Below, piece after piece: positions 1-7,071 of a stretch of 13,844 nucleotides of DNA. Each line of letters opens with the position of its first letter. Position 1 is the first letter of the stretch. The notes under the pieces are model-generated. The model worked only from the letters and a program-made list of their open reading frames with translations, did not search any database and was not told where the DNA came from. Both the position numbers and the translations under genes were made by a program. The stretch comes from Synergistaceae bacterium (GTDB lineage Bacteria; Synergistota; Synergistia; Synergistales; Synergistaceae), in the NCBI GenBank assembly GCA_028702015.1, contig JAQVPO010000008.1:1-13844 (forward strand). Reading direction: 5' to 3'.

Positions 1-140
1 TATCATGGCTATTTTCTGTCATTAAAGCGGTCACACCCCACAATGGGATGTCTCCTATTGTATAAATCATACCCCAGAGAATATACATTATAGATGCCCA
101 TGCAACGATCAAAATGTTCATCCCTATTAAGACACCCGCT
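1..140 (+). pseudogene. rapZ: Degenerate rapZ coding sequence upstream of the intact C-terminal frame
   Basis: Frame 3 reads LFSVIKAV at 9-32, NGMSPIV at 42-62 and then IDAHATIKMF at 90-119. This resembles the part of RapZ that normally leads through (F/Y)LDA and a T-R-R-x-H-P-L segment into the C-terminal domain. The frame is broken by a TAA at 63-65. The HPL match continues only in frame 1 (133-141), so at least one frameshift lies near 129-135. The segment is also several residues longer than expected between the NGM and IDAH parts. The Walker A region would lie left of the window. The damage could be genuine gene decay, or base-call errors if this is a contig end. The alignment is from memory of the family and is tentative. 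Confidence 0.5.
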
Positions 141-678
141 CTCTAAAAACAAAACAATACTTGGAGGCCTGGCCCTAGAAAGAAAGCTTCTCGGTCCCAT
201 ACGTAAGTATGCAGATATAGTCATAGACACATCAGGAATGAAATCGAACGAGTTCCGGACAAAACTGCTTGAAGTCATGGGTATGTCGTCAGACAAAACT
301 TCAGTGATATTAAGCTCTTTTGGATTTAAATACGGCATCCCTCAGGATTCAGATTATGTTCTTGACGTGCGTTTTCTGCCAAATCCAAATTATATTGAAG
401 ACCTTCATGCACTTTCAGGGAAAGACTATGAAGTACAAAAATATCTTTCAGGTTTTGAAAACCTCGACACCTTTATTGAAAAGGCCGAACATCTGCTTGA
501 TTTTGTTTCCTCGGTTTACAGCAGTACGGGAAAGAAGCAGCTCCACATTGCTGTCGGCTGTACTGGTGGCAGGCATCGATCTGTCGCAGTTTCTGAAATG
601 CTTGCGGTACATCTGAAAAAGAGAGGAAACAACGTTGTCCTTGACCACAGAGATATAGACAAGGGGAATTTACTGTGA
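94..678 (+). CDS. rapZ: RapZ, C-terminal domain (5' part disrupted)
   Basis: This frame encodes the C-terminal domain of RapZ, also known as YvcJ or YhbJ. In E. coli RapZ is a nucleotide-binding adaptor that binds glucosamine-6-phosphate and controls decay of the GlmZ RNA; in B. subtilis YvcJ is linked to competence. Visible family signatures are FGFKYG (residues 76-81), a DVRFLPNP stretch just after it, and GCTGGRHRS (155-163), the most conserved C-terminal motif. The protein from ATG 94 is 194 residues against about 285-295 for the whole family. True homology begins only near residue 13 (RHPL), so ATG 94 is probably not a natural start and no convincing ribosome-binding site precedes it. 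The stop overlaps the GTG of yvcK by 4 nt, as expected for the conserved rapZ-yvcK pair. Identity of the domain is secure; whether the cell makes a functional protein is not. Confidence 0.82.
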   Translation: MPMQRSKCSSLLRHPLSKNKTILGGLALERKLLGPIRKYADIVIDTSGMKSNEFRTKLLEVMGMSSDKTSVILSSFGFKYGIPQDSDYVLDVRFLPNPNYIEDLHALSGKDYEVQKYLSGFENLDTFIEKAEHLLDFVSSVYSSTGKKQLHIAVGCTGGRHRSVAVSEMLAVHLKKRGNNVVLDHRDIDKGNLL

Positions 679-1799
679 GTTTTTTTTCTGCTCTGCTTAT
701 AATAATAGCAATAAGTGTGTTAGCAGTCTCCTTTTATGTGTTTTCAAGAAGACGCAGACGAAATAGTAAAACACCTTCAGGCCGGCATGTGGTAATGACT
801 AATGCCCTTGAGCACAGGCTTTCCACCGGACCAAGAATAGTTGCGATCGGAGGAGGTACCGGTCTTTCAACTCTGCTCTCCGGCCTCAAAGGATTTACAA
901 GGAATATAACTGCGGTGGTTGCCGTAACAGACGAGGGAGGCAGCTCAGGCCGACTGAGGCAGGAATGGGGGATGCTTCCGCCAGGAGATATAAGAAACTG
1001 CATAGTGGCGCTTGCAGAAAATGACAGCTCTCTGAACAGGCTGCTCAATTTCAGGTTTGACAGAGGAGAACTGAAAGGTCATAACCTTGGAAACCTGATC
1101 CTTCTTGCTACAACAGAGATGATGGGCGACTTTCAGCGAGCTGTCGAAGAACTTAATAAAATGCTTGCTATAAGGGGGCAGGTTCTCCCTGTTACGACAG
1201 AAAACGTTGTTCTGAAGGGTGAGACGAAGGACGGACTGGTCGTAAAGGGTGAGCTTGAAGTATCTGACAATGGCAGCAATCTTGCAAAGTTATGGATAGA
1301 ACCCTGTAACGCGCCTCCTCTGGAAGGAGTCAAAAAAGCTTTGAATTCAGCAGATCTTATAGTTCTCGGACCAGGAAGCCTCTTCACAAGCGTGCTTCCG
1401 AATATACTTCTGAAAGAGGTATCAGATATTCTGAAAGAGTCGGCTGTGCCGATTGTCTATGTTGCCAACCTTGTAACACAGCCCAAAGAGACAGAAGGCA
1501 TGAATATCCTTGCACATGTGGACTGGGTGGCAGGAGTGCTTGGTACTGTGCCTGACTACCTGCTGGCTAACCAGGCTCCCATTCCTGAAGAGTTCCTGGG
1601 CAGGTACAGTAAAATAGGAGCAGAACCTCTGTACCTATCAGACGAAGAGGAAAAATATCTCCAGTCACTTGGTACAACTGTTATTTACGGAGATTTTATA
1701 ACCATAAAAAACGGGGCTTACCTCAGGCATAATGCGCAGAGTCTCTCTGAAGCAATAATAAGGCTGGCGAGAGAGAACAGAGAGATCAAGGATTTATAG
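675..1799 (+). CDS. yvcK: YvcK/GlmR-family gluconeogenesis and cell-wall factor with N-terminal membrane anchor
   Basis: This is a 374-residue member of the YvcK (GlmR, CofD-like) family. B. subtilis YvcK binds UDP-GlcNAc, is needed for growth on gluconeogenic carbon sources, and steers sugar into peptidoglycan precursors. The fold signatures are IGGGTG (residues 58-63), DEGGSSGRLR (86-95), a PPGDIRN segment shortly after, and GHNLGN (135-140). A GTG start at 675 is preceded by AAGGGG at a good distance and overlaps the rapZ stop, which supports translational coupling. From this start, residues 5-23 form one hydrophobic helix followed by five arginines (25-29). This predicts a single membrane anchor with the catalytic-type domain in the cytoplasm. 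B. subtilis YvcK lacks such a helix. Starting instead at the ATG at 795 would remove the anchor, but that site fits the operon spacing less well. Confidence 0.93.
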   Translation: MSFFSALLIIIAISVLAVSFYVFSRRRRRNSKTPSGRHVVMTNALEHRLSTGPRIVAIGGGTGLSTLLSGLKGFTRNITAVVAVTDEGGSSGRLRQEWGMLPPGDIRNCIVALAENDSSLNRLLNFRFDRGELKGHNLGNLILLATTEMMGDFQRAVEELNKMLAIRGQVLPVTTENVVLKGETKDGLVVKGELEVSDNGSNLAKLWIEPCNAPPLEGVKKALNSADLIVLGPGSLFTSVLPNILLKEVSDILKESAVPIVYVANLVTQPKETEGMNILAHVDWVAGVLGTVPDYLLANQAPIPEEFLGRYSKIGAEPLYLSDEEEKYLQSLGTTVIYGDFITIKNGAYLRHNAQSLSEAIIRLARENREIKDL

Positions 1800-1800
1800 G

Positions 1801-2709
1801 ATGGAACATTTAAGTCATAAGATCTGGGATGAATGGGCCATGTTCCCCTCCATCCCGCCTGTTGAAGATGAAATTGCCGGTATCCTTGACGGGGCGAACT
1901 GCAGGAAGAGAGGAAACGAGTATGAGTTTACCTCAGGAAGGCTTTTTGCTGTAAGGAGGCTTTTAAAATTATGGTCTGATTCAGAATACCAGGATATTGA
2001 GACTATAAAGATAATATACGGTGAACAGCAAAAAAATAAGCTTAGCTTTTCACTGGACGCAGAGCTTACAGAAAAGATATTTGACAGGATCTCTCGATCA
2101 TCACGAAAAAAAAGAAACTGGAATTGGGTAAGGGGTATCTGGGGCAGCTGCGGTGCTCTTTATGTGCCAAAGGCAGGTTACCACCTTGTTCTAAGACCTC
2201 CGGCACCTAACGGCAGCGCCGAGAGGCTGCAGAGCATACTGAAATCATCCGGTTTCAGCGTCGGCATCAGGAAAAAGAATCATATGCGCGAACTCATGCT
2301 GAGAGATCAGCAGCAGATAGTGACGTTCCTTTCAAGGCTGGGTTTTGTAAAAACTGTCCTTGCTCTTGAAGAGACGGCAATATACAGGTCCATGAGAAGC
2401 AGAGCCAACAAGCTTGTAAACTGTGATTCAGCAAATATAAACAAAACTCTTGAAGCTGCGGAAAGACAGATGAAATTAATTAATGAAATGGAAGAGGCTG
2501 GTATTTTAGAAAATCTTTCTGATGAACTCAGAGAGCTTGTATATGCAAGGAAAAAAAATCCAAGCATTTCTTTGAAAGAACTTGGGCAAAATCTACCGAG
2601 ACCGATTAGCAAAAGTACGGTAGAATATAGATGGAGGAAATGTGAAAATATACTTCATAAGCTGTTGAAGGGGGATGGTGCCCATGTATTTGGGAAAGGC
2701 AGACGTTAA
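1801..2709 (+). CDS. whiA: WhiA-family DNA-binding protein
   Basis: WhiA is a DNA-binding protein with an N-terminal fold related to LAGLIDADG homing endonucleases and a C-terminal helix-turn-helix. In Streptomyces it is a sporulation regulator; in B. subtilis it affects division and chromosome segregation. The 302-residue product is close to the usual 300-320. The strongest matches are in the C-terminal half: VNCDSANINKT and the following RQMKLI segment, then SLKELGQNL and the ISKSTVEYR(W)RK helix-turn-helix. The position normally occupied by the LAGLIDADG-like R-G-A-F-L-A-G-G sequence is RGIWGSCGAL (residues 111-120), which is degenerate. ATG 1801 follows the yvcK stop by one base, so the start is set by coupling. 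The C-terminal end overlaps the next gene. The rapZ-yvcK-whiA order is widely conserved and strengthens the call. Confidence 0.92.
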   Translation: MEHLSHKIWDEWAMFPSIPPVEDEIAGILDGANCRKRGNEYEFTSGRLFAVRRLLKLWSDSEYQDIETIKIIYGEQQKNKLSFSLDAELTEKIFDRISRSSRKKRNWNWVRGIWGSCGALYVPKAGYHLVLRPPAPNGSAERLQSILKSSGFSVGIRKKNHMRELMLRDQQQIVTFLSRLGFVKTVLALEETAIYRSMRSRANKLVNCDSANINKTLEAAERQMKLINEMEEAGILENLSDELRELVYARKKNPSISLKELGQNLPRPISKSTVEYRWRKCENILHKLLKGDGAHVFGKGRR

Positions 2710-4657
2710 CACCTATGACAAAGGGGCGGGCAGGGAGTATCTTGTTTCAAACGGACGCGGAGGATATGGATTCTCAACTGTCATCGGAGCAAACACGCGA
2801 AGAGAACACGGACTCCTTGTGGTCCGCCCCGAAGGAGAAACACAGCACTCTGTGCTGGTAAGCAAGATCGAAGAGACGATTTTCCACGACAAGAAAAAGT
2901 ACCAGCTTTCCACAAACCGATACAAAGATCTGGTGTATCCCGATGGATACAGATACCTTCAGGAATATCAAGGCAACCCATTTCCAAGCATGTTGTTCGT
3001 AATACACAGCATCCTCCTAAAAAAATCAATTTTTATGCCACAGGGAAAATCCTGTACGATAATCAAGTATGAACTTCTGGCTGCGCCTGATAAAGTTCGC
3101 ATAGATCTTCGTCCTCTGTTCGCGCATAGGATCAATTCTGAAGTTTGTCCTGAACCGCGCAAGGGAGAATTTGAGCTTTTCTGCAGCGAAAATGCCCTTA
3201 TAGGAGTTGAGGGCAAGGGACTAAAAAGTTATTTCAAAGCAACAGCAGGCACATGGTCTGTAAAGCCGCTGTGGTATGAAAACCTGATATACGAACAGGA
3301 TGATATACCGGAAACGCCGTCAGTTGACCACCTGTGGTCGCCTGGCTATGTAAGCAATGACATGTCTGAAGGGGATGTGCTCTATGTTGTCCTCTCTGAC
3401 GAGCCGATAACGATCTCTATGGAAGATATACTGGCAATTGAAAAAGAATCTTCCGATAGATTCGAAAACATACTTGAACAGGCTAATCTGCCTGCACTCA
3501 GCAGTGCTGAACAGGATATGATAGCCGCTTCATATCATCTTATAGATGACAGGGACGACCCGATTTCCCCTGTCTACACGGGTTATCCCTCCGTTGAATT
3601 TAAAGCCAGGGATACCTTTGTATCACTTCCGGGACTTACTCTTGCCACAGGAAGAGAAAAAATTGCAGAGAGAGCGCTCCGCATATGGACAGATATATGC
3701 AAAGAGAATGACTGGGTAATGCCGGAACGCATCGCTCCCGACAAAAGCTGCATTTTTGAAGCTGCTGACAATGGGCTCTGGTTCGTATATGCCGCCGGAA
3801 AGTACACAAAACATGTAGGTATCAGGAAAGAAGACGCGGATATCAGAGATGCTGCAAGAAAGATCACAGACCGCTATATATCAGGCATCGATGTTCTTGA
3901 GCTTACCTGCGAAGAAAACATGCTGCTCAAAATAAATTCTGACGATCCAGTCAGACACTGGATGGATGCTGTTACTGCAGGTGAAGCTGTTGTGCACAGA
4001 AGGGGATACCTTTCAGAAGTCAACGCGCTTTGGTATAACGCTCTGAAAACCTCTGAAGATTTTGCTGAAGCTGACGGCGACGTTGCTGCCAAAGAAAAAT
4101 ATGCGGTAATGGCCAGCAAATGCGCGGGTTCTTTCCGTGATATTTTCTGGAATGATGATAAAAAATATGTCTACGACTGGATCGATCCTGCAGTTACTGC
4201 CAAGGATACCGCGATCCGCCCAAACCAGATCTTTGCAGTTTCTCTTCCTTACAGTCCTTTGACAGACGATATGGCCAAAGGTGTTATAAGAACCTGCTGG
4301 GACGAACTATACACGACATATGGACTGCGTACTCTAGACCCAAGGCAGGACAAGTTTAAGGGAAGATCAGAAGGCCGCCTTGATCAGAGAATGAAGGCAC
4401 GCTTCCGCGGCATGGCTTGGCCATGGCTTCTGGGCGAGTTTATTTCAGCCTTCATGAAATACAATCCGTCAAGAACGGATCTGGGCTGGATATTCATGCG
4501 TCCGTTCAACTCACACCTCAGACACAGATGCCTTGGAGGGATAGCTGAGTGCTTTGACGGAATGATGCCCTATAAGCCGCATGGAGATGTTCTAAGCGCG
4601 ATGGCTCTCGGAGAACTTTTGAGGGTCTTGCACGAAAATCTGCAATTTGATGAGTAA
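2684..4657 (+). CDS. Amylo-alpha-1,6-glucosidase / glycogen debranching enzyme family protein
   Basis: The 657-residue protein has the two-part layout of bacterial and archaeal glycogen debranching enzymes. It has an N-terminal domain with NGRGGYG (23-29) followed by GANTRREHGLLV, and a C-terminal (alpha/alpha)-barrel glycosidase domain. Barrel landmarks are GYP...RDTF (300-312) followed by LPGLTLATGR, AADNGLWF (360-367), RPNQIFAVSLP, and WPW (579-581) within RGMAWPWL. Such enzymes hydrolyse alpha-1,6 branches in glycogen-like glucans in the cytoplasm. Two core motifs depart from the usual sequence: GYPSVEFKARD where GYPWFxxWGRD is normal, and YKPHGD (630-635) where a P-R-G-C-type stretch is normal. 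The exact substrate is therefore uncertain. ATG 2684 is chosen because GAAGGGG ends 9 nt upstream; an in-frame ATG at 2675 has that site almost touching it. The gene overlaps whiA by 26 nt, so the two are probably co-transcribed. Confidence 0.85.
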   Translation: MYLGKADVNTYDKGAGREYLVSNGRGGYGFSTVIGANTRREHGLLVVRPEGETQHSVLVSKIEETIFHDKKKYQLSTNRYKDLVYPDGYRYLQEYQGNPFPSMLFVIHSILLKKSIFMPQGKSCTIIKYELLAAPDKVRIDLRPLFAHRINSEVCPEPRKGEFELFCSENALIGVEGKGLKSYFKATAGTWSVKPLWYENLIYEQDDIPETPSVDHLWSPGYVSNDMSEGDVLYVVLSDEPITISMEDILAIEKESSDRFENILEQANLPALSSAEQDMIAASYHLIDDRDDPISPVYTGYPSVEFKARDTFVSLPGLTLATGREKIAERALRIWTDICKENDWVMPERIAPDKSCIFEAADNGLWFVYAAGKYTKHVGIRKEDADIRDAARKITDRYISGIDVLELTCEENMLLKINSDDPVRHWMDAVTAGEAVVHRRGYLSEVNALWYNALKTSEDFAEADGDVAAKEKYAVMASKCAGSFRDIFWNDDKKYVYDWIDPAVTAKDTAIRPNQIFAVSLPYSPLTDDMAKGVIRTCWDELYTTYGLRTLDPRQDKFKGRSEGRLDQRMKARFRGMAWPWLLGEFISAFMKYNPSRTDLGWIFMRPFNSHLRHRCLGGIAECFDGMMPYKPHGDVLSAMALGELLRVLHENLQFDE

Positions 4658-4673
4658 AATAGATTAAATCTGT

Positions 4674-4702
4674 TTGACTTTAAAGCCATATGGTAGCACA
4701 AT
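4674..4702 (+). promoter_or_regulatory. Probable sigma-70 promoter for gap-pgk(-tpiA)
   Basis: A TTGACT -35 element (4674-4679; five of six consensus bases) is followed after exactly 17 bases by CACAAT (4697-4702; four of six). It lies in the 120-bp space between the glycosidase gene and gap. Transcription would begin near 4709, giving a 5' leader of about 70 nt. The -10 is imperfect, so the strength is uncertain. Confidence 0.5.
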
Positions 4703-4708
4703 CACTTA

Positions 4709-4732
4709 AGAGCAAAAAATAATCTATGCTCT
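4709..4732 (+). promoter_or_regulatory. Stem-loop at the predicted 5' end of the gap transcript
   Basis: AGAGCA (4709-4714) and TGCTCT (4727-4732) are perfect complements around a 12-nt A/T-rich loop. The stem starts where the predicted transcript starts, so it could protect the mRNA 5' end. No U-tract follows, so it is not an intrinsic terminator. A six-base stem can also arise by chance. Confidence 0.3.
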
Positions 4733-4737
4733 AATAT

Positions 4738-4754
4738 TCACAAAGTATTTGTGA
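4738..4754. promoter_or_regulatory. Perfect palindrome upstream of gap, candidate operator
   Basis: TCACAAA (4738-4744), a 3-base centre GTA, and TTTGTGA (4748-4754) form a perfect 7+7 inverted repeat. It lies downstream of the predicted start site and 8 nt before the gap ribosome-binding site. This is where a repressor of a glycolytic operon could block transcription, or where an RNA hairpin could form near the start. The half-site resembles those of CRP/FNR- or Rex-type regulators in base content but not in spacing or orientation, so I name no regulator. Confidence 0.45.
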
Positions 4755-4777
4755 TAAAAATTAAGGAGGCAATACTT

Positions 4778-5800
4778 ATGGCAAAGTACAAGGTTGCAAT
4801 CAACGGTTTTGGACGAATTGGGCGTCTTTCGCTCCGTTCATTCTTTATGAATGGAAAGGACAATCTCTTTGAGATCGTCGCAGTTAACGATCTTACGCCG
4901 CCAGCATCCCTTGCATATCTCCTAAAATATGACTCAGTCTTCCGTCGCTTTCCCGGAGAAGTTTCTATTGATGGGGACTATCTTGTAGTCAACGGCCAGA
5001 AAATCAAGGCAGTTGCAGAGCCGGATCCTGCAAAGCTGCCATGGAAAGAGCTTGGTGTAGATCTTGTTATTGAAAGCACCGGCCGTTTCACCGATGCAAA
5101 TGCCGCAAAGGCACACATAGCGGCAGGGGCTAAAAAAGTAATAATATCAGCACCTGCTAAAAATCAGGATGCCACGATAGTCATGGGAGTTAACGAAGGA
5201 ATATATGACCCGGCAAAGCATAACATCGTCTCAAATGCCTCCTGCACTACTAACTGTCTTGCTCCGGTCTGCAAGGTACTTCAGGAAAAGTTCGGGATAG
5301 TAGAAGGCCTGATGAACACTATCCACTCCTATACTAACGATCAGGTGACCCTTGATTTCCCGCATAAATCGACACCTTCACGCGGAAGAGCTGCGGCACT
5401 GTCGATCATCCCCACAACAACAGGCGCTGCAAAGGCTATCTCAGAAGTCATGCCGGAGCTTAAGGGCAAGCTGAATGGATTTGCACTCCGTGTTCCTACT
5501 CCTGACGTCTCTGTGGTGGACCTTACGGTCACGCTTGAGAAGTCTGTGACAGCAGAAGACATCAACCAGGCAATGAAAGAATACGCAGAAGGCCCCCTTA
5601 AGGGCATTCTCGGATATGAAGCGGAAGACCTGGTCTCAATGGACTTCGTAGGCGATGCACGTTCATCGATATTTGCACCCAGACATACGCTGGTGATGGG
5701 CGACAAGATGGTCAAAGTCCTCTCATGGTATGACAATGAGTGGGCCTACAGCAACAGGGTAATAGACCTGGCAGACTATATTTTTTCAAAGGGACTTTAG
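4778..5800 (+). CDS. gap: Glyceraldehyde-3-phosphate dehydrogenase, type I, NAD-dependent
   Basis: The enzyme oxidises glyceraldehyde-3-phosphate to 1,3-bisphosphoglycerate with NAD+ in the cytoplasm. Visible signatures are the Rossmann motif NGFGRIGR near the N-terminus, and VNDLT, whose acidic residue in the ND pair fits NAD preference. The catalytic SNASCTTNC has Cys156, and HSYTNDQ supplies the catalytic His183. [12 protein letters not shown] is near the C-terminus. Length is 340 residues, normal for the family. The start is ATG 4778 because AAGGAGG at 4763-4769 lies 8 nt before it. An in-frame GTG at 4751 would add nine residues, but it lies inside the palindrome and has no ribosome-binding site. 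pgk follows after 4 nt. The preceding promoter and palindrome suggest separate control from the whiA-glycosidase genes. Confidence 0.97.
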   Translation: MAKYKVAINGFGRIGRLSLRSFFMNGKDNLFEIVAVNDLTPPASLAYLLKYDSVFRRFPGEVSIDGDYLVVNGQKIKAVAEPDPAKLPWKELGVDLVIESTGRFTDANAAKAHIAAGAKKVIISAPAKNQDATIVMGVNEGIYDPAKHNIVSNASCTTNCLAPVCKVLQEKFGIVEGLMNTIHSYTNDQVTLDFPHKSTPSRGRAAALSIIPTTTGAAKAISEVMPELKGKLNGFALRVPTPDVSVVDLTVTLEKSVTAEDINQAMKEYAEGPLKGILGYEAEDLVSMDFVGDARSSIFAPRHTLVMGDKMVKVLSWYDNEWAYSNRVIDLADYIFSKGL

Positions 5801-5804
5801 TTCT

Positions 5805-6998
5805 ATGAAGCTGAAAACTTTTTTGCCCGGGGACGTTACCGGAAAAAAGGTTTTAGTAAGGGTCGACTTCAATGTTCCGGTCTCTGAAGGCAAGGTCGCT
5901 GATTCCACCAGGATCTGCGCGCATCTTCCAACATTGAGGGCTCTTAAGGCAGCAGGAGCGAAAGTCGCGCTTGTTTCGCACCTTGGAAGACCGAAAGGCA
6001 AAAGAGATCTGAAATATTCTCTTGAGCCTGTCGGTGCTGAGCTGTCAAAGATCACCGGCTGGAATGTGCGTTTTGTTCCTGAATGTATCGGCACTGAAGT
6101 TGAAAGAGCCGTTTCAGAATGGGGCAACGAGGTCCTTCTTCTAGAAAACGTCAGATTCCATCCTGAAGAAGAGAAGAACGACCGGGAGTTTGCAGAAAAA
6201 TTAGCAGAGAACTTTGACATATTTGTAATGGATGCATTCAGCGCTGCCCACAGGGCCCATTCTTCTACCAGGGCTGTTGCAGATGTTATTCCATCCTTCG
6301 CAGGTCTTCTGATCGCGAAGGAAACAGATATGCTTGGAGCAGTACGTGATGATCCAAAGAAACCATTTGTGCTCATACTGGGCGGCTCTAAGGTCTCCGA
6401 TAAAATCGCTGTAATAGAAAATTTAATGAAAAAAGTTGATACCATCCTGATAGGCGGAGGCATGGCATTCACCTTTTTCAAAGCAATGGGTCTTGAAATA
6501 GGAACGTCACTCTGTGAGGCAGATAAGATAGATTTTGCACGTAAAATGCTTACAGAAGCCGAAAAAATAGGAGTTAAACTGCTTTTGCCATCGGATGTGC
6601 TGGCAGCGGACGAGTTTAAGGCAGATTCTCCCTGCTCCTTGGTGACTCCGGATGCAATACCGAACGGGAAGATGGGGCTGGATATCGGTCCTGAGACCAT
6701 CAAAGCTTTTACTGATGTGATCCTTTCTTCCAGAACCATTCTCTGGAACGGACCTATGGGGGTTTTTGAAATGCCGGCGTTCTCAAAAGGTACGGAAGCC
6801 ATAGCGCAGGCTATGTCAAAAGCAACTGAAATGGGCGCATTTACTGTAGTTGGGGGAGGGGACTCCGCAGCTGCAATAGCCCAGTTCGGTTATGAAGATC
6901 AGGTTTCCCATGTTTCAACAGGGGGAGGGGCAAGCCTGGAGTTCTTTGAAGGTAAAATACTGCCCGGAATAGAACCGTATATTATAAAAGAGCATTAA
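5805..6998 (+). CDS. pgk: Phosphoglycerate kinase
   Basis: PGK transfers the acyl phosphate of 1,3-bisphosphoglycerate to ADP, making the first ATP of glycolysis. At 397 residues it has the full bacterial length. The N-terminal domain carries RVDFNVP (residues 19-25), SHLGRPKG (58-65) with the substrate-binding histidine and arginine, and a DAFSAAHRAH segment. The C-terminal nucleotide-binding domain carries GGSKVSDK, WNGPMGVFE and GGGDSAAA (350-357). ATG 5805 follows the gap stop after 4 nt, with AAAGGGA about 10 nt upstream inside the end of gap, so translation is probably coupled. A strong hairpin follows the stop before tpiA. I see no sign of fusion with triosephosphate isomerase, which occurs in some bacteria such as Thermotoga. 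Confidence 0.97.
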   Translation: MKLKTFLPGDVTGKKVLVRVDFNVPVSEGKVADSTRICAHLPTLRALKAAGAKVALVSHLGRPKGKRDLKYSLEPVGAELSKITGWNVRFVPECIGTEVERAVSEWGNEVLLLENVRFHPEEEKNDREFAEKLAENFDIFVMDAFSAAHRAHSSTRAVADVIPSFAGLLIAKETDMLGAVRDDPKKPFVLILGGSKVSDKIAVIENLMKKVDTILIGGGMAFTFFKAMGLEIGTSLCEADKIDFARKMLTEAEKIGVKLLLPSDVLAADEFKADSPCSLVTPDAIPNGKMGLDIGPETIKAFTDVILSSRTILWNGPMGVFEMPAFSKGTEAIAQAMSKATEMGAFTVVGGGDSAAAIAQFGYEDQVSHVSTGGGASLEFFEGKILPGIEPYIIKEH

Positions 6999-7002
6999 TT
7001 AT

Positions 7003-7050
7003 AAGAAGCGGCCCCGGGAATGAGAGTCTGCCGGGGCCGCTTCTTTATTT
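7003..7050 (+). terminator. Strong intrinsic-terminator-like hairpin between pgk and tpiA
   Basis: Bases 7003-7017 and 7031-7045 are perfect 15-bp complements with a G+C-rich core (GCGGCCCCGG against CCGGGGCCGC) and a 13-nt loop. The T-rich tail TTTATTTATTT follows directly. The structure starts 5 nt after the pgk stop and its tail ends just before the tpiA ribosome-binding site. No promoter fits between it and tpiA. It therefore either lets only part of transcription through to tpiA, or ends a transcript while tpiA relies on a promoter inside pgk. It could also act as a 3' stabiliser for gap-pgk mRNA. Confidence 0.85.
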
Positions 7051-7071
7051 ATTTAAGGAGGATCAGCAATC

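Noticed and set aside
4709..4732. Hairpin as a terminator for the glycosidase gene
   Set aside because: The 6-bp stem has a 12-nt loop and no following T tract, so it does not meet intrinsic-terminator criteria.
4751..4777. Longer gap start at GTG 4751
   Set aside because: No ribosome-binding site precedes it and it falls within the palindrome; ATG 4778 has AAGGAGG at 8 nt and gives the standard N-terminus.
5341..5736. A 131-codon open frame on the - strand opposite gap
   Set aside because: Antisense shadow of a certain gap gene; Ser/Thr-rich with no recognisable motif.
5786..6802. A 338-codon open frame on the - strand opposite pgk
   Set aside because: pgk on the + strand has full-length, motif-by-motif family identity; the antisense frame has low-complexity Ser/Pro-rich content typical of shadow frames and no ribosome-binding site.
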